From an uncultured Gammaproteobacteria bacterium (lineage in GTDB: Bacteria > Pseudomonadota > Gammaproteobacteria > Arenicellales > JAANXG01): a DNA stretch of 56,320 nucleotides. Each line of letters begins with the position of its first letter. Within the stretch, counting starts at the first letter, position 1. The position numbers and the translations under genes are program-made. The notes beneath the pieces were generated by a model. It was not told where the DNA came from, made no database searches, and saw only the letters and a list, made by a program, of their open reading frames with translations. Of the stretch, positions 8,352 to 18,439 are shown piece after piece. Where the stretch lies: positions 1 through 56,320 of the forward strand of contig CAMYMN010000010.1 of the NCBI GenBank assembly GCA_947259395.1. The letters are read 5' to 3'.

Positions 8352-8379
8352 ACGGGACTTGAGACCGGGCAATCCACAC

Positions 8380-9432
8380 ATGCCGTCTGCGCCCCGCCTG
8401 GTCGCCGAGTGGGAACCGCAAACCGGGGTGTTGCTCGTGTGGCCCCATGCCGACACCGACTGGCGGCCGCTTCTTGACCAGGTGGAACCGGTCTACGTCA
8501 GCCTCACCGCTGCCATTAGCCGCTACCAGGCGGTACTGGTCTGTTGCCGTGACCACGCCCACCGCGACCATATCGAATCCCTGATCGCAGATCGCGTACC
8601 GGCAACCGATCGCACCGTGTTCGCGACCACCCCCTACAACGACACCTGGATTCGTGACTATGGCCCGTTGAGCATCGGCCGCGATGGCGCGTGCGAACTG
8701 CTCAAGTTCGCGTTCAACGGGTGGGGCAAGCGCTTCGACGCTGTACTCGACAATCAGGTCGCAATGCGCCTAAGGGACCAACGCGTGTTCGGCGACACCC
8801 CGATGACCGTCATCGATGATTGGGTTTTGGAGGGCGGCAGCATCGACACCGATGGTGACGGCACGGTGCTCACCACTGCGTCGTGTTTGATCGCTAACAA
8901 TCGTAACCCCAACGGCGACCAGCACCGCGTGGCACAACGCCTGCAACAAACAGTCGGTGCGCAACGGGTATTGTGGTTGACCCATGGCTACTTGGCCGGC
9001 GACGATACCGACGGTCACATCGACAACTTGGCGCGGTTTTGTGATGCATCCACCGTGTGCCATGTCACCTGCCGCGATGAGAACGACGAGCACTACGCAC
9101 CGCTACAGGCGATGGCGGATCAACTGGGCGGTTTCCGGCGGCCGGATCATGGAGGTTACCGGTTGATTCCGCTGCCGCTGCCGCGGCCGATACATGCTGC
9201 GAATGGGCGCCGATTGCCTGCCAGTTATGCCAATTTTCTCATCATCAATGGCGCCGTCGTCGTGCCGGTGTTCGAAGACCCGGCCGATGAAGTCGCGATG
9301 ACGGCTCTGCGGACTTGTTTTCCCGGCCGCGACCTCATGCCCATCGATGCCCGGCCCTTGATCCAACAGGCCGGCGGTATCCACTGCGCCGCACTGCAGG
9401 TGTCCGCCGGCATTCCCTTGCTGGGTGCGTAG
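8380..9432 (+). CDS. aguA: Agmatine deiminase
   Basis: This 350-residue enzyme of the guanidino-group-modifying superfamily converts agmatine to N-carbamoylputrescine and ammonia. The ATG at 8380 gives MPSAPRLVAEWEPQ, the family's usual start; a TTG at 8359 would add seven residues. Landmarks in order are NDTWIRDYGPL, FNGWGKRF, LEGGSIDTDGDG, a GHIDNLARF motif with the active-site histidine, ASYANFLIINGAVVVP, and the catalytic cysteine in GGIHCAALQ near residue 336. aguB follows 12 bases later, so the two form the two-step route from agmatine to putrescine. No arginine decarboxylase is in the window, so agmatine comes from elsewhere. Confidence 0.93.
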   Translation: MPSAPRLVAEWEPQTGVLLVWPHADTDWRPLLDQVEPVYVSLTAAISRYQAVLVCCRDHAHRDHIESLIADRVPATDRTVFATTPYNDTWIRDYGPLSIGRDGACELLKFAFNGWGKRFDAVLDNQVAMRLRDQRVFGDTPMTVIDDWVLEGGSIDTDGDGTVLTTASCLIANNRNPNGDQHRVAQRLQQTVGAQRVLWLTHGYLAGDDTDGHIDNLARFCDASTVCHVTCRDENDEHYAPLQAMADQLGGFRRPDHGGYRLIPLPLPRPIHAANGRRLPASYANFLIINGAVVVPVFEDPADEVAMTALRTCFPGRDLMPIDARPLIQQAGGIHCAALQVSAGIPLLGA

Positions 9433-9444
9433 TACAATGGCGTG

Positions 9445-10353
9445 ATGACACGGCTAACCGACACCGGTGCATCCGACACCCTCACCGTCGGCGTGGTGCA
9501 ACACGCGTGCAGCGCCGATCGCGAGCCGAACCTGGCACACGCGTTGAGCGGCATTGAGCACGCCGCCGATCGCGGCGCTGAACTGGTGTTGCTGCAAGAG
9601 CTGCACAATCATGCGTATTTCTGCCACAGCGAAGACCCCAGCCATTTTGATCTTGCGGAACCGGTTCCTGGGCCCACCACCCACGCCCTGGGCGACGCCG
9701 CCCGGCGCGCGGGTGTCTGCGTCGTGGGGTCGGTGTTTGAGCGGCGCACTGCAGGGATCTATCACAACACCGCGGTGGTATTGGAGCGCGACGGGGCGGT
9801 GGCCGGGACCTACCGCAAGATGCATATTCCCGACGATCCCGGTTATCACGAGAAATTTTACTTCACCCCCGGCGATCAGGGATTTACACCCATCGACACC
9901 TCGATCGGGCGCCTCGGGGTGTTGGTGTGCTGGGACCAGTGGTATCCAGAGGCGGCGCGCTTGATGGCGTTGGCGGGGGCGGAATTACTGCTGTTTCCTT
10001 CTGCTATAGGCTGGGATTCCGCGGATGACAGCGCCGAGCGGCAGCGACAACTCGAAAGCTGGGTCACGATCCAACGCAGTCATGCCATCGCCAATGGCCT
10101 GCCGGTGGTTTGCTGCAACCGGGTCGGCGACGAGAAGATGTCCGGCGACGGGCCCTCCATCAAGTTCTGGGGCACGAGCTTTGCGTGTGGGCCCCAAGGC
10201 GAAATGCTGTGGCAGGCAAAAAGCGACCGATCCCAGGTCAGCGTGGTGACGATTGATCGGCAGCGTTCGGAACGGGTGCGCCGCATCTGGCCGTTCCTGC
10301 GCGACCGGCGCATCGACAGTTACGGTGAGATCGATAACCGATTTTCAGATTGA
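9445..10353 (+). CDS. aguB: N-carbamoylputrescine amidase
   Basis: A 302-residue nitrilase-superfamily enzyme that hydrolyses N-carbamoylputrescine to putrescine, CO2 and ammonia. The catalytic triad is visible: Glu in LVLLQELHNHAYFC, Lys in YRKMHIPDDPGYHEKFYF, and Cys in GVLVCWDQWYPEAAR. The ending (RRIWPFLRDRRIDSYGEI) is the usual one for this subgroup. ATG at 9445 is preferred over the adjacent GTG at 9442. It follows aguA directly, and its stop overlaps the start of the next gene, so the set is translated as one unit. Confidence 0.93.
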   Translation: MTRLTDTGASDTLTVGVVQHACSADREPNLAHALSGIEHAADRGAELVLLQELHNHAYFCHSEDPSHFDLAEPVPGPTTHALGDAARRAGVCVVGSVFERRTAGIYHNTAVVLERDGAVAGTYRKMHIPDDPGYHEKFYFTPGDQGFTPIDTSIGRLGVLVCWDQWYPEAARLMALAGAELLLFPSAIGWDSADDSAERQRQLESWVTIQRSHAIANGLPVVCCNRVGDEKMSGDGPSIKFWGTSFACGPQGEMLWQAKSDRSQVSVVTIDRQRSERVRRIWPFLRDRRIDSYGEIDNRFSD

Positions 10354-10940
10354 ACGCGACATCAAAAAACCAAAACGTCAGCTTCCGGCCGGCGCTTCGC
10401 AGTGAGAGCCGGATCATCGCCCAGTTGTATAGCACCGCATCGGACGGCGTGGCCGACTACATCTGGACCCAGCTCACCGAACCGGGCGAGGACATACTCG
10501 ACGTCGGGGCACGGCGTTACGCCCGAGACGACTCGCAGTTCAGTTACAAAAACTGCACGATGGCCGAACTCAACGGCGAGGTCGCCGGGATGATGGTCGC
10601 TTACCCTATGGAGGACACGCCGCAGCCGGCACCGGACATGGATCCGGTACTGAGGCCGTACGCGATACTCGAGCAACCCGGCAGTTATTACATCTGTGGC
10701 GTCGCCATCCTCCCACAGTGCCGCAACCATGGCGTGGGATCGCAGTTTATCGACATCGCGCAGCGAGACGCGCTCACCCGCAACCTCATGCAACTCAGTC
10801 TCATCGTGTTCGAGCACAACGCCGACGCCAAGCGCCTGTATGACCGCAACGGATTCTATGAGATTGCCCGCCAACCGGTGGTGCCTCACCCGTTGATTCA
10901 CCACACCGGGGATGCGCTGCTGATGGTCAAAGAATTGTGA
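10350..10940 (+). CDS. GNAT family N-acetyltransferase
   Basis: The 196-residue frame starts at a TTG that overlaps the aguB stop, so translation is likely coupled. The acetyl-CoA-binding core is seen in YYICGVAILPQCRNHGVGSQ (about residues 109-128), followed by LSLIVFEHNADAKRLYDRNG and FYEIARQPVV. The N-terminal half (IAQLYSTASDGVADYIW) resembles GNAT proteins of unknown substrate. Its position between aguB and tag could suggest polyamine acetylation, but this is only inference from context. Confidence 0.8.
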   Translation: MNATSKNQNVSFRPALRSESRIIAQLYSTASDGVADYIWTQLTEPGEDILDVGARRYARDDSQFSYKNCTMAELNGEVAGMMVAYPMEDTPQPAPDMDPVLRPYAILEQPGSYYICGVAILPQCRNHGVGSQFIDIAQRDALTRNLMQLSLIVFEHNADAKRLYDRNGFYEIARQPVVPHPLIHHTGDALLMVKEL

Positions 10941-11518
10941 TCGACACAAACATCCGCTGTCAGTGGGCGGGCAACGACCCGCTATACATCGCCTATCACG
11001 ATCAGGAGTGGGGGGTACCGGTTCATGACGACCGCCTGCTGTTCGAATTCTTGATCTTGGAGGGCGCGCAGGCGGGATTGAGCTGGATCACGATTTTGAG
11101 AAAGCGGACCAACTACCGGCACGCATTTGACGATTTCGATCCGCTAAAGGTGGCGCGTTACCGGCAACGAAAAATAACTGCGCTGCTCAACAACGACGGT
11201 ATCGTACGCAACCGTCTCAAGATAGAAGCGTCGGTGAACAACGCGCAACGCTTTCTCGAGGTGCAGGCGGAATTCGATAGCTTTGATCGTTACCTGTGGG
11301 GATTTGTGGACGGACGTGCGGTGCAGAACAATTGGCGGCGGGTGAGCCAGATTCCGGCCACCACCCCACAATCCGATGCTCTGAGCAAGGACATGAAGAA
11401 ACGGGGATTCAAATTCGTCGGCAGCACGATCTGTTATGCGTTCATGCAGGCTGTGGGTTTAGTGAACGACCACATAACGGGCTGTTTGCGTCACCGGCCG
11501 GTGGCCCGGCTGCGGTGA
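10937..11518 (+). CDS. tag: DNA-3-methyladenine glycosylase I
   Basis: A 193-residue helix-hairpin-helix glycosylase that removes 3-methyladenine from alkylated DNA. It has the family opening with a zinc-ligand cysteine (RCQWAGNDPLYIAYHDQEWG), the QAGLSWITILRKR catalytic region, and GIVRNRLKIEASVNNAQRFL. The C-terminal zinc-site region GFKFVGSTICYAFMQAVG precedes a His-containing end (NDHITGCLRH). The GTG start overlaps the stop of the acetyltransferase gene (GTGA). It is the last gene of the aguA run. Confidence 0.93.
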   Translation: MIDTNIRCQWAGNDPLYIAYHDQEWGVPVHDDRLLFEFLILEGAQAGLSWITILRKRTNYRHAFDDFDPLKVARYRQRKITALLNNDGIVRNRLKIEASVNNAQRFLEVQAEFDSFDRYLWGFVDGRAVQNNWRRVSQIPATTPQSDALSKDMKKRGFKFVGSTICYAFMQAVGLVNDHITGCLRHRPVARLR

Positions 11519-11601
11519 TCAACGCGGCCGGTGCAGCAGGAGAAACTGTTGAATCACGAGTATCATTAAAAGACCCGCATATTGCCAAAACTATTGGATG
11601 A

Positions 11602-12060
11602 ATGATTCGCGCGATTAAGAAATTCTTCGACAGCCAGGTGGCGGCGCCGGACAGCGGCCCGTCGGAGCATCAGCTGCAACTCGCCGCCGCCGCGCTGTTG
11701 TTCGAAGTCAGCAGGTCCGACTTTTCCACCGATGCCTCGGAACGGTTGAAGATCCGTGACCTGGTGCAAGCGCAATTCAGTCTCTCCGACGATGAAACCG
11801 AAACCCTGATGCAGCTCGCCGAACAACAGGCGAAACATGCCACCAGCCTGCACGGCTTTACCTCGTTGATCAACGATCAGTGGTCGTTGGAGCAAAAGAT
11901 CGGATTAATCGAGTTCATGTGGCGGGTCGCCTATGCCGATGAACACCTCGATGCCCACGAGTTACATCTGATGCGTAAGATCGGCTCGCTGCTGTATATT
12001 CCGCACCAGCAGTTTGTCGCCGCCAAGATTCGCGCCAAGCAACAGGGCTCCGGCGGTTGA
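11602..12060 (+). CDS. TerB-like domain protein
   Basis: A 152-residue helical protein with the TerB-type pattern: LQLAAAALLFEVSRSDF, a middle DDETETLMQLAEQQ, and IGLIEFMWRVAYADEHLDAHE followed by LMRKIGSLL. The repeated acidic turns (RSDFSTDAS and YADEHLDAHE) match the metal-binding turns of TerB-like proteins. Small stand-alone members are common in gammaproteobacteria. They are usually annotated as tellurite-resistance related, though the role is not settled. It lies about 80 bases after tag on the same strand. Confidence 0.8.
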   Translation: MIRAIKKFFDSQVAAPDSGPSEHQLQLAAAALLFEVSRSDFSTDASERLKIRDLVQAQFSLSDDETETLMQLAEQQAKHATSLHGFTSLINDQWSLEQKIGLIEFMWRVAYADEHLDAHELHLMRKIGSLLYIPHQQFVAAKIRAKQQGSGG

Positions 12061-12116
12061 CACGCAGAAAAATTGGAATGAAATCCAGTGCGTAAATAAA
12101 CTGAGTAGGTTACAGA

Positions 12117-12242
12117 GTTGTCATCCCGACGAGTTAGCCGCTTGTGCTGCGCGAAGTCGCAGTAAGGGATCTCACCCTGCTCAAAGAGGACCACCTGCGT
12201 CCAACACTGTGAGGTACCTCGCTGCGCTCTCAGGATGACAAC
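12117..12242. repeat. Palindromic intergenic unit of the 'GTCATCC...GGATGAC' type
   Basis: The 10-base arms GTTGTCATCC (12117-12126) and GGATGACAAC (12233-12242) are perfect inverted copies bounding about 126 bases. Inside lie GAAGTCGCAGTAAGGGATCTCACC and GAGGTACCTCGCTGCGCTCTCAGGATGAC, the signature of widespread dispersed intergenic repeats in bacteria. The block sits between the TerB-like and SirB2 genes. I saw no second full copy in this window. The rest of 12061-12379 shows no gene. Confidence 0.55.
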
Positions 12243-12379
12243 ATGGACTCCGTACTACCAACGACAACTCGCATTTCTCGCTGGACTCGGAATGACATCA
12301 GTCTGTTTGCATCATATATCGCTACCGCGATATACGGCGCGGCCTCCGAAGCAAAACTATCGCCGCGGAATATGGGACG

Positions 12380-12763
12380 CTACAGGGGCCAGGGATCATG
12401 CCGCCAAGCGACAATGACGATGTACGCGAAGAGCAGCAGTGCAGTGATCCAGGCCACGGCCCTAACCGATTTTTTCTTGCCATGCCGGATCGCAATCATC
12501 CCCACGCCGATATAAAGCAACAGCGCCATGACCTTGGCCGTTAACCAGGCGTGCACGAAGGGATACTGTTGCAGAATCAACATCAGCGCGACAGCGCTCA
12601 ACAGCAGGATGGTATCGATGACATGCGGCACAACTCGCACCCAGAGCCGATTCAGCCATGGCGAATCGGCCAGCATCCAGATGCCGCGGATGAAAAACAG
12701 CGTACCGCTCAAGGCAACCGCAATGACATGCAGGTATTTCAGCGAGTCATAGAACGAAGTCAT
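12380..12763 (-). CDS. SirB2 family membrane protein
   Basis: The start is set at ATG 12763, giving 127 residues beginning MTSFYDSLKYLHVIAVALSG, the typical SirB2 opening. Four hydrophobic segments are visible (LHVIAVALSGTLFFI, VVPHVIDTILLLSAVALML, LTAKVMALLLYIGVGMIAI and AVAWITALLLFAYIVIVAW). The family is named after a Salmonella gene but its function is unknown. It is a single gene on the minus strand downstream of ssb, with about 160 bases between them. Confidence 0.85.
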   Translation of the reverse strand: MTSFYDSLKYLHVIAVALSGTLFFIRGIWMLADSPWLNRLWVRVVPHVIDTILLLSAVALMLILQQYPFVHAWLTAKVMALLLYIGVGMIAIRHGKKKSVRAVAWITALLLFAYIVIVAWRHDPWPL

Positions 12764-12926
12764 ATTCCCATGTCGAATTACGGTGAGCTGTGTTCGCAGC
12801 GGCCCAGCACTGTGCCGGGTGCGCAACACACGCCCCGACAATCAATCCTATGGAACCTGGAAGGCCCTCACACAATAAGGGCACGCCAGCGGTGTATTGC
12901 CGCGAAACAGCTCGATTATTGCGAAC

Positions 12927-13382
12927 TCAGAATGGGATGTCGTCGTCGAAATCCCCGGGTGAATCGCTGGTGCCAGTAGCTGTAGCTTCGGCGGCGGGGG
13001 TCTGGTTGAACTCGTCCGTGGATGCCGGCGCCTGGGTGCTGCCACGCCCACCCAGCATGGTCATCTCGTTGGCGACGATCTCCGTGGTGTACCGGTCCTG
13101 GCCCTGTTGATCCTGCCATTTGCGGGTCTGCAGCCGACCCTCGACATACACCTGGGATCCCTTTTTGAGATATTCCCCGGCGATCTCCGCCAGCTTGCCG
13201 AAAAACACCACGCGGTGCCACTCGGTCCGTTCTTGCGTCTCGCCGCTCTGCCGGTCCTTCCAGCTGTCACTGGTGGCGAGGTTGATGTTGGCGATTGCGC
13301 TGCCGCTGGCTGAATAACGAATCTCCGGATCGCGTCCGAGATGACCGATTAAAATCGCCTTATTCACTCCCCTACTCGCCAT
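12927..13382 (-). CDS. ssb: Single-stranded DNA-binding protein
   Basis: The 151-residue protein has the oligonucleotide-binding fold in its first 110 residues ([60 protein letters not shown]). A glycine/threonine-rich linker leads to the acidic tip DFDDDIPF, which recruits repair and replication partners. A strong ribosome binding site (AAAGGAGG) precedes the start. It lies downstream of the MFS gene on the same strand, in the ssb-MFS-uvrA arrangement known from gammaproteobacteria. No LexA box was recognised. Confidence 0.97.
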   Translation of the reverse strand: MASRGVNKAILIGHLGRDPEIRYSASGSAIANINLATSDSWKDRQSGETQERTEWHRVVFFGKLAEIAGEYLKKGSQVYVEGRLQTRKWQDQQGQDRYTTEIVANEMTMLGGRGSTQAPASTDEFNQTPAAEATATGTSDSPGDFDDDIPF

Positions 13383-13452
13383 TACTCCTCCTTTGGTTTA
13401 GATGACCCATTCTCATTTGATCTTGACATATTAATAGACGGCGGCCACAAAG

Positions 13453-14805
13453 TCATGACGAGGAAAATTCTCGAAGTTTCTTCTCGTCCAACGCCTGTTT
13501 GTCGACCTTTAAGTACGCCACACCCTCTTCAGCGATGACAATCGCCTCCATCACCCCGGGCACCGCCAGCAAGCGATTGGCCAGCGCCTTGGCCTGCTCT
13601 GGGGCACTGTGACCCACGCGTAACAGGCGGCTGTCGAACAACTTGAGCGCCGGTCCGGTGACCGCTAATACGAACCAAATACTCAACATCAACAAGCAAA
13701 ACATGAATACCCACGCTATGCCCCACTCACCGTAAATCCACCCGCCGATGACACCACCCGCGAAAACACCCATGAATTCGAAGGTGTTGTACACACCGAG
13801 CGCGGTTCCCTTACTTGCGGCCGGCGCAACCCGCGAAATCAACGACGGGAGCATCGCTTCCAGGCCATTGAACCCCCAGAAGAACACCCACAGGGCTATC
13901 GCCAAACCCCACAGTGAGTGATAACCCACCAGCATTAAACATTGCGACACTCCCAACAACAAAATCGCCCCGGCAAAGATTTTACGCACCAGGTGTTTCC
14001 GGGTGCTGAGGAAAATCAGCGGAATCACCGCCGCCACAGCCAAGACCATCACTGGCACGTACACCTTCCAATGTTGCCCCACCGCGAGATTGCCCTGATG
14101 CACCAGGGCCAACGGCACCACCACAAACATGGCGGTCAGTATAAGATGCAGCACAAAGATACCGACGTCGAAACGCAGTAGCTGCGGGTCGTTGAGTACA
14201 TCCTTGATCTGACTGGGCGCGGTATGCACCGCGCCGTGGCGGGCGGTTTGAATGGGCGTGGGCACTGACAGCCACAACACGGCGATCGCCGCCAGCGCCA
14301 AGGCACAAGTAACCCAGAAAATGCCGGACACACCGATCCACTGAGCCAGAATCGGAGCGGCAATTAAAGCAATGATAAACATGAGGCCGATGGAGATCCC
14401 GATGAGCGCCATGGCCTTGGTGCGTTGTTCCTCGCGGGTCAGATCCGCCGTCAATGCCAGCACCACCGCCGCAATCGCCCCCGCTCCTTGCAGCGCGCGC
14501 CCGATGATCACCCCCCAGATCCCGTCGGCGAGCGCCGCCACCACACTGCCCACGGCAAACACCAATAACCCAACGGTGATCAGGGGTTTGCGGCCGAACC
14601 GGTCGGACAATAGGCCGTAGGGGATCTGCAGCAGCGCCTGGGTCAGCCCATAGGCGCCAACCGCCAGGCCGACCAGCAACGGCGTGTGATCAGGTAAGCG
14701 CTCGGCGTATGGGGCCAACACCGGCAACACTAGGAACAGGCCCAACATGCGCAAGCCGAATATGCCCACCAAAGTGGTGACGGCGCGTCGTTCAGCTCTG
14801 TTCAT
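13453..14805 (-). CDS. YajR-like MFS transporter with C-terminal YAM-type domain
   Basis: The 450-residue protein has 12 predicted membrane helices and the MFS signature between helices 2 and 3 ([13 protein letters not shown], about residues 65-77). The last 55 or so residues after [11 protein letters not shown] form a small soluble domain ([33 protein letters not shown]) like the YAM domain of E. coli YajR. The substrate is unknown, as for YajR. The start is taken as ATG 14805 with a GGAAAG site; ATG 14820 is an alternative. It lies between ssb and divergent uvrA. Confidence 0.88.
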   Translation of the reverse strand: MNRAERRAVTTLVGIFGLRMLGLFLVLPVLAPYAERLPDHTPLLVGLAVGAYGLTQALLQIPYGLLSDRFGRKPLITVGLLVFAVGSVVAALADGIWGVIIGRALQGAGAIAAVVLALTADLTREEQRTKAMALIGISIGLMFIIALIAAPILAQWIGVSGIFWVTCALALAAIAVLWLSVPTPIQTARHGAVHTAPSQIKDVLNDPQLLRFDVGIFVLHLILTAMFVVVPLALVHQGNLAVGQHWKVYVPVMVLAVAAVIPLIFLSTRKHLVRKIFAGAILLLGVSQCLMLVGYHSLWGLAIALWVFFWGFNGLEAMLPSLISRVAPAASKGTALGVYNTFEFMGVFAGGVIGGWIYGEWGIAWVFMFCLLMLSIWFVLAVTGPALKLFDSRLLRVGHSAPEQAKALANRLLAVPGVMEAIVIAEEGVAYLKVDKQALDEKKLREFSSS

Positions 14806-14834
14806 GGGGTGTCTTTCCATCGAAGGCCTGTGCT

Positions 14835-14864
14835 TTGCGCGGGGAATCAAAGGCGGCGTATAGT
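14835..14864 (+). promoter_or_regulatory. Candidate sigma-70 promoter of uvrA
   Basis: TTGCGC at 14835-14840 and TATAGT at 14859-14864 are separated by 18 bases, and the uvrA ATG follows 31 bases later. No CTGT-N8-ACAG LexA operator is seen in the uvrA/MFS gap, so SOS control is not evident from sequence. Confidence 0.35.
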
Positions 14865-14894
14865 ATCAGGTTTGAATATTTTCAGACCATCTCG

Positions 14895-17756
14895 ATGGAT
14901 AGCATCAGAATCCGCGGCGCCCGCACCCACAATTTATGCAACATCGATCTCGACCTGCCGCGCGACAAGCTGATCGTGCTCACCGGCCTGTCCGGCTCGG
15001 GTAAATCCTCTTTGGCCTTTGACACCATCTACGCCGAAGGTCAGCGCCGCTATGTGGAGTCCTTATCCGCTTACGCCCGTCAGTTCTTGTCGTTGATGGA
15101 AAAACCGGACGTCGATCTGATCGAAGGCCTGTCTCCAGCCATCTCCATCGAGCAAAAGGCCACTTCCCACAACCCCCGTTCAACGGTGGGCACGGTGACC
15201 GAGATCTACGATTACCTACGCTTATTGTTCGCGCGCGTCGGCGATCCGCGATGTCCGGACCATAACGTCACCCTGGAAGCGCAAACCGTGAGTCAGATGG
15301 TGGATCAGGTGATGGCGTTACCTCGAGACTCGCGAATATTGCTACTGGCGCCGGTGGTGCGTGATCGTAAGGGTGAGCATTCGCAGCTTCTCGATAATCT
15401 CCATACCCAGGGATTCATCCGCGCCCGGGTTGACGGCGAGGTCATCGAGCTCGACGATCCCCCGCGTTTGAAGCGCAACTTCAAGCATACCATTGAGGTA
15501 GTGATTGATCGTCTCGTGGTGCGTCCCGGTCACGAACAACGCCTTGCCGAATCCTTCGAAACTGCACTCGGGCTCGCTGACGGCTTGGCCAAGGTCCTGG
15601 TGCAGGCAAACGACGAACATCCTGACGAACAGACATTGGTGTTTTCTTCCCAGTATGCTTGTCCGCACTGCGGCTACAGCATTAGCGAATTAGAACCACG
15701 GTTATTTTCGTTCAATAATCCGGCCGGCGCGTGCAGCACATGCGACGGGCTCGGCGTAGAACAGTTCTTCGATCCCAAGCGTATTATCTACGACTCCAGC
15801 ATCAGCCTGGCGGCGGGCGCGATTCAAGGTTGGGACCGCCGCAATGCGTTTTATTTCAACCTGCTCCAGTGCCTGGCCCGCCACTACGGCTTTGACGTCG
15901 ACCAGCCGTTTAATAAGTTGCCAAAATCGATTCAAAAGATGATCCTGTATGGCAGCGATGGCGAGAGGATCAAATTCACTTACCTGCGCAGTGGTGGCCG
16001 CAGTGTGCAACGTACCCACCGATTCGAAGGCGTGGTCCACAATATGGAGCGCCGCTATCGGGACACCGAGTCAAGCGCGGTACGCGAAGATCTCTACCGG
16101 TTCATCAACTCGCAACCGTGTGAAAGCTGCGACGGCAGCCGTTTACGCCAGGAAGCGCGTCACGTATTCGTCGCCGGCCATGCCATCCACGACATCACCC
16201 GCTTATCGGTGGGGAGCGCCTTTGAGTTCTTCGAAAAGCTGGCGCTGACCGGGCAGCGGGCGAAGATCGCCGAAAAAATCGTGAAAGAAATCAAGGAACG
16301 CTTGGGATTTCTAGTCAACGTGGGACTCGAATACCTGACCTTAGAGCGGTCCGCCGAGACCCTATCCGGCGGTGAGGCGCAACGTATCCGCCTGGCATCG
16401 CAAATCGGTTCCGGTCTGGTGGGGGTGATGTATGTGCTCGACGAACCATCAATCGGACTGCACCAGCGCGACAACGGGCGGCTGTTGACTACCCTGACCC
16501 GGTTGCGGGATCTGGGCAATACCGTGCTCGTGGTCGAGCATGACGAGGAGGCAATCCATTCCGCCGATCATATTGTGGACCTGGGTCCTGGTGCCGGCGT
16601 GCACGGTGGACAAATTGTCGCTCAGGGTAAGGTCAACGAAATCATGGCCAATCCCAACTCCTTGACCGGCCGCTACTTGGCGGGACAGGAGTGCATCGAT
16701 GTGCCGGTGCAGCGCACGCCCGTGGATGCCCAGCGCAGGTTGGTGGTGCGGGGTGCATCGGGTAACAACTTGAAACACATCGATGTCGAGATCCCGGTGG
16801 GACTTTTTACTTGCGTCACCGGTGTGTCGGGTTCGGGTAAATCCACGCTGATCAACGACACCCTCTATCCCGCCGTGGCGCAACGGCTGTACAAGAGCAA
16901 GAACAGTCCGTCACCACATCGAGAGGTCGAGGGTATCGAACACCTCGATAAGATCATCGATATTGATCAAAGCCCCATCGGCCGTACGCCGCGCTCCAAT
17001 CCGGCTACCTACACTGGATTATTTACGCCTATTCGCGAGTTATTCTCCAACACGCCCGAGTCCCGAGCCCGGGGCTATAAACCGGGCCGTTTCTCGTTCA
17101 ACGTGCGAGGCGGACGCTGCGAGGCGTGCCAGGGTGACGGGCTTATCAAGGTAGAGATGCATTTCCTTCCCGATATCTACGTGCCCTGTGACGTGTGCAA
17201 AGCCAAACGTTATAACCGCGAAACCTTGGACATTCGCTACAAGGGCAAGAACATTCACGAGATATTGGAGATGACGGTGGAGGAAGCGGCGGAGTTCTTT
17301 TACGCGGTACCGGTGATCAAACGCAAACTCATCACTCTGTTGGACGTCGGTCTCGGATACATTCACCTGGGTCAAAGCGCCACCACCCTGTCCGGCGGTG
17401 AGGCGCAACGTATCAAACTCGCCCGCGAACTGTCTAAGCGAGATACCGGGAAGACGCTTTACATTCTGGATGAACCCACCACCGGCCTGCACTTTCACGA
17501 TATCAGGCAATTGTTGCGGGTGCTGCATCGATTACGGGACCACGGTAATACGGTGGTCGTGATCGAGCACAACTTGGACGTGATCAAGACCGCGGATTGG
17601 ATTATTGACCTTGGCCCGGAAGGCGGCGATGCCGGTGGCGAGATGGTCACTTCTGGAACGCCCGAAGACGTGGCCAAACATACCCTCTCCTACACCGGCC
17701 GTTTCTTACGACCGGTGTTGGACCGCGGCCGTGATGTCGAGATTCGAAGCGCATGA
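14895..17756 (+). CDS. uvrA: Excinuclease ABC subunit A
   Basis: The 953-residue protein is full length for UvrA, the damage-sensing ATPase of nucleotide excision repair. ATG 14895 gives [20 protein letters not shown], the usual start. Two ABC modules are seen: Walker [10 protein letters not shown] near residue 32 and GVSGSGKST near residue 640, each followed later by a signature LSGGEAQRI. Zinc-binding cysteines appear in [16 protein letters not shown] with CSTCDG, and again in CEACQGDG with PCDVC. It is divergent from the MFS transporter and ssb. Confidence 0.98.
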   Translation: MDSIRIRGARTHNLCNIDLDLPRDKLIVLTGLSGSGKSSLAFDTIYAEGQRRYVESLSAYARQFLSLMEKPDVDLIEGLSPAISIEQKATSHNPRSTVGTVTEIYDYLRLLFARVGDPRCPDHNVTLEAQTVSQMVDQVMALPRDSRILLLAPVVRDRKGEHSQLLDNLHTQGFIRARVDGEVIELDDPPRLKRNFKHTIEVVIDRLVVRPGHEQRLAESFETALGLADGLAKVLVQANDEHPDEQTLVFSSQYACPHCGYSISELEPRLFSFNNPAGACSTCDGLGVEQFFDPKRIIYDSSISLAAGAIQGWDRRNAFYFNLLQCLARHYGFDVDQPFNKLPKSIQKMILYGSDGERIKFTYLRSGGRSVQRTHRFEGVVHNMERRYRDTESSAVREDLYRFINSQPCESCDGSRLRQEARHVFVAGHAIHDITRLSVGSAFEFFEKLALTGQRAKIAEKIVKEIKERLGFLVNVGLEYLTLERSAETLSGGEAQRIRLASQIGSGLVGVMYVLDEPSIGLHQRDNGRLLTTLTRLRDLGNTVLVVEHDEEAIHSADHIVDLGPGAGVHGGQIVAQGKVNEIMANPNSLTGRYLAGQECIDVPVQRTPVDAQRRLVVRGASGNNLKHIDVEIPVGLFTCVTGVSGSGKSTLINDTLYPAVAQRLYKSKNSPSPHREVEGIEHLDKIIDIDQSPIGRTPRSNPATYTGLFTPIRELFSNTPESRARGYKPGRFSFNVRGGRCEACQGDGLIKVEMHFLPDIYVPCDVCKAKRYNRETLDIRYKGKNIHEILEMTVEEAAEFFYAVPVIKRKLITLLDVGLGYIHLGQSATTLSGGEAQRIKLARELSKRDTGKTLYILDEPTTGLHFHDIRQLLRVLHRLRDHGNTVVVIEHNLDVIKTADWIIDLGPEGGDAGGEMVTSGTPEDVAKHTLSYTGRFLRPVLDRGRDVEIRSA

Positions 17757-17886
17757 CACCGATGAAGCGCAAAGTCTCTGCCAATGACTGCATCGACTGA
17801 CGCTGTTTCTCTTTCCCGCGCATCATCGTTGCAACTGCATATTTTATCGACATCCTTTGGTCCGCCCGCTGCACAAAGATGAGAAT

Positions 17887-18423
17887 ATGAAAATCAAACA
17901 GGCAACATCAAAGGACCTTGCACACATCAAGATCATCTTGGAGCAATCGGGCCTGCCCGTACAGGACTGCGAACTGCACCTTAAAAATTTTTTCGTTGCT
18001 GAAGTGGACGCGCGGCCGGTCGGTGTCGGTGGATTGGAACTAACAGGTGTTGACGGCTTAGTGCGTTCTATCGCGGTATTGCCGGCTCATCGCGGCAGAG
18101 GCATTGGACGTGAGCTGTATCAGCGTATCGCCGATAGGGCAATTCAATCAGGAATCCACCGGCTTTATTTGTTGACCGAAACCGCCGAAGATCATTTTGC
18201 CAAACTGGGCTTCGCGCCGATTGCCCACACTGACACACCAAAGGCGATAGCGGCAACACGGCAGTTCCGTGAGCTGTGCGCACAATCCGCGACGCTCATG
18301 TATCGTGACGTTGTGAGGTCCGGCAAACGAGACGGAACCCGGCTGCCAGCCGATGGAGATGCGTCGCACCACCGTCGCAAAACTTCGCATAAGCTGCACA
18401 TCGCAACAAGGACCGCGAAATGA
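17887..18423 (+). CDS. ArsN2-like GNAT acetyltransferase
   Basis: ATG 17887 gives a 178-residue GNAT protein. Its acetyl-CoA loop is in RSIAVLPAHRGRGIGRELYQ, followed by LYLLTETAEDHFAKLGFAPI. The segment REFRELCAQSATLMYRD matches the end of the ArsN2 family, which is linked to arsenic-resistance operons. There is no ars gene nearby, so the role is uncertain. The last 35 or so residues (SGKRDGTRLPADGDASHH onward) lie beyond the family end and may come from read-through into intergenic sequence. It stands alone between uvrA and a zinc-ribbon protein. Confidence 0.7.
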   Translation: MKIKQATSKDLAHIKIILEQSGLPVQDCELHLKNFFVAEVDARPVGVGGLELTGVDGLVRSIAVLPAHRGRGIGRELYQRIADRAIQSGIHRLYLLTETAEDHFAKLGFAPIAHTDTPKAIAATRQFRELCAQSATLMYRDVVRSGKRDGTRLPADGDASHHRRKTSHKLHIATRTAK

Positions 18424-18439
18424 TTGCGATGGCACCGGT

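Noticed and set aside
14806-14894. Search for a LexA box between the MFS gene and uvrA
   Set aside because: No CTGT-N8-ACAG match was seen, so SOS control was not claimed.
18393-18411. Short near-match to 24118-24136 (CTGCAYATCGCAACAAGG)
   Set aside because: Eighteen bases with one or two differences in a 56-kb window is weak evidence alone. It is noted in the intergenic entry but not claimed as a repeat family.
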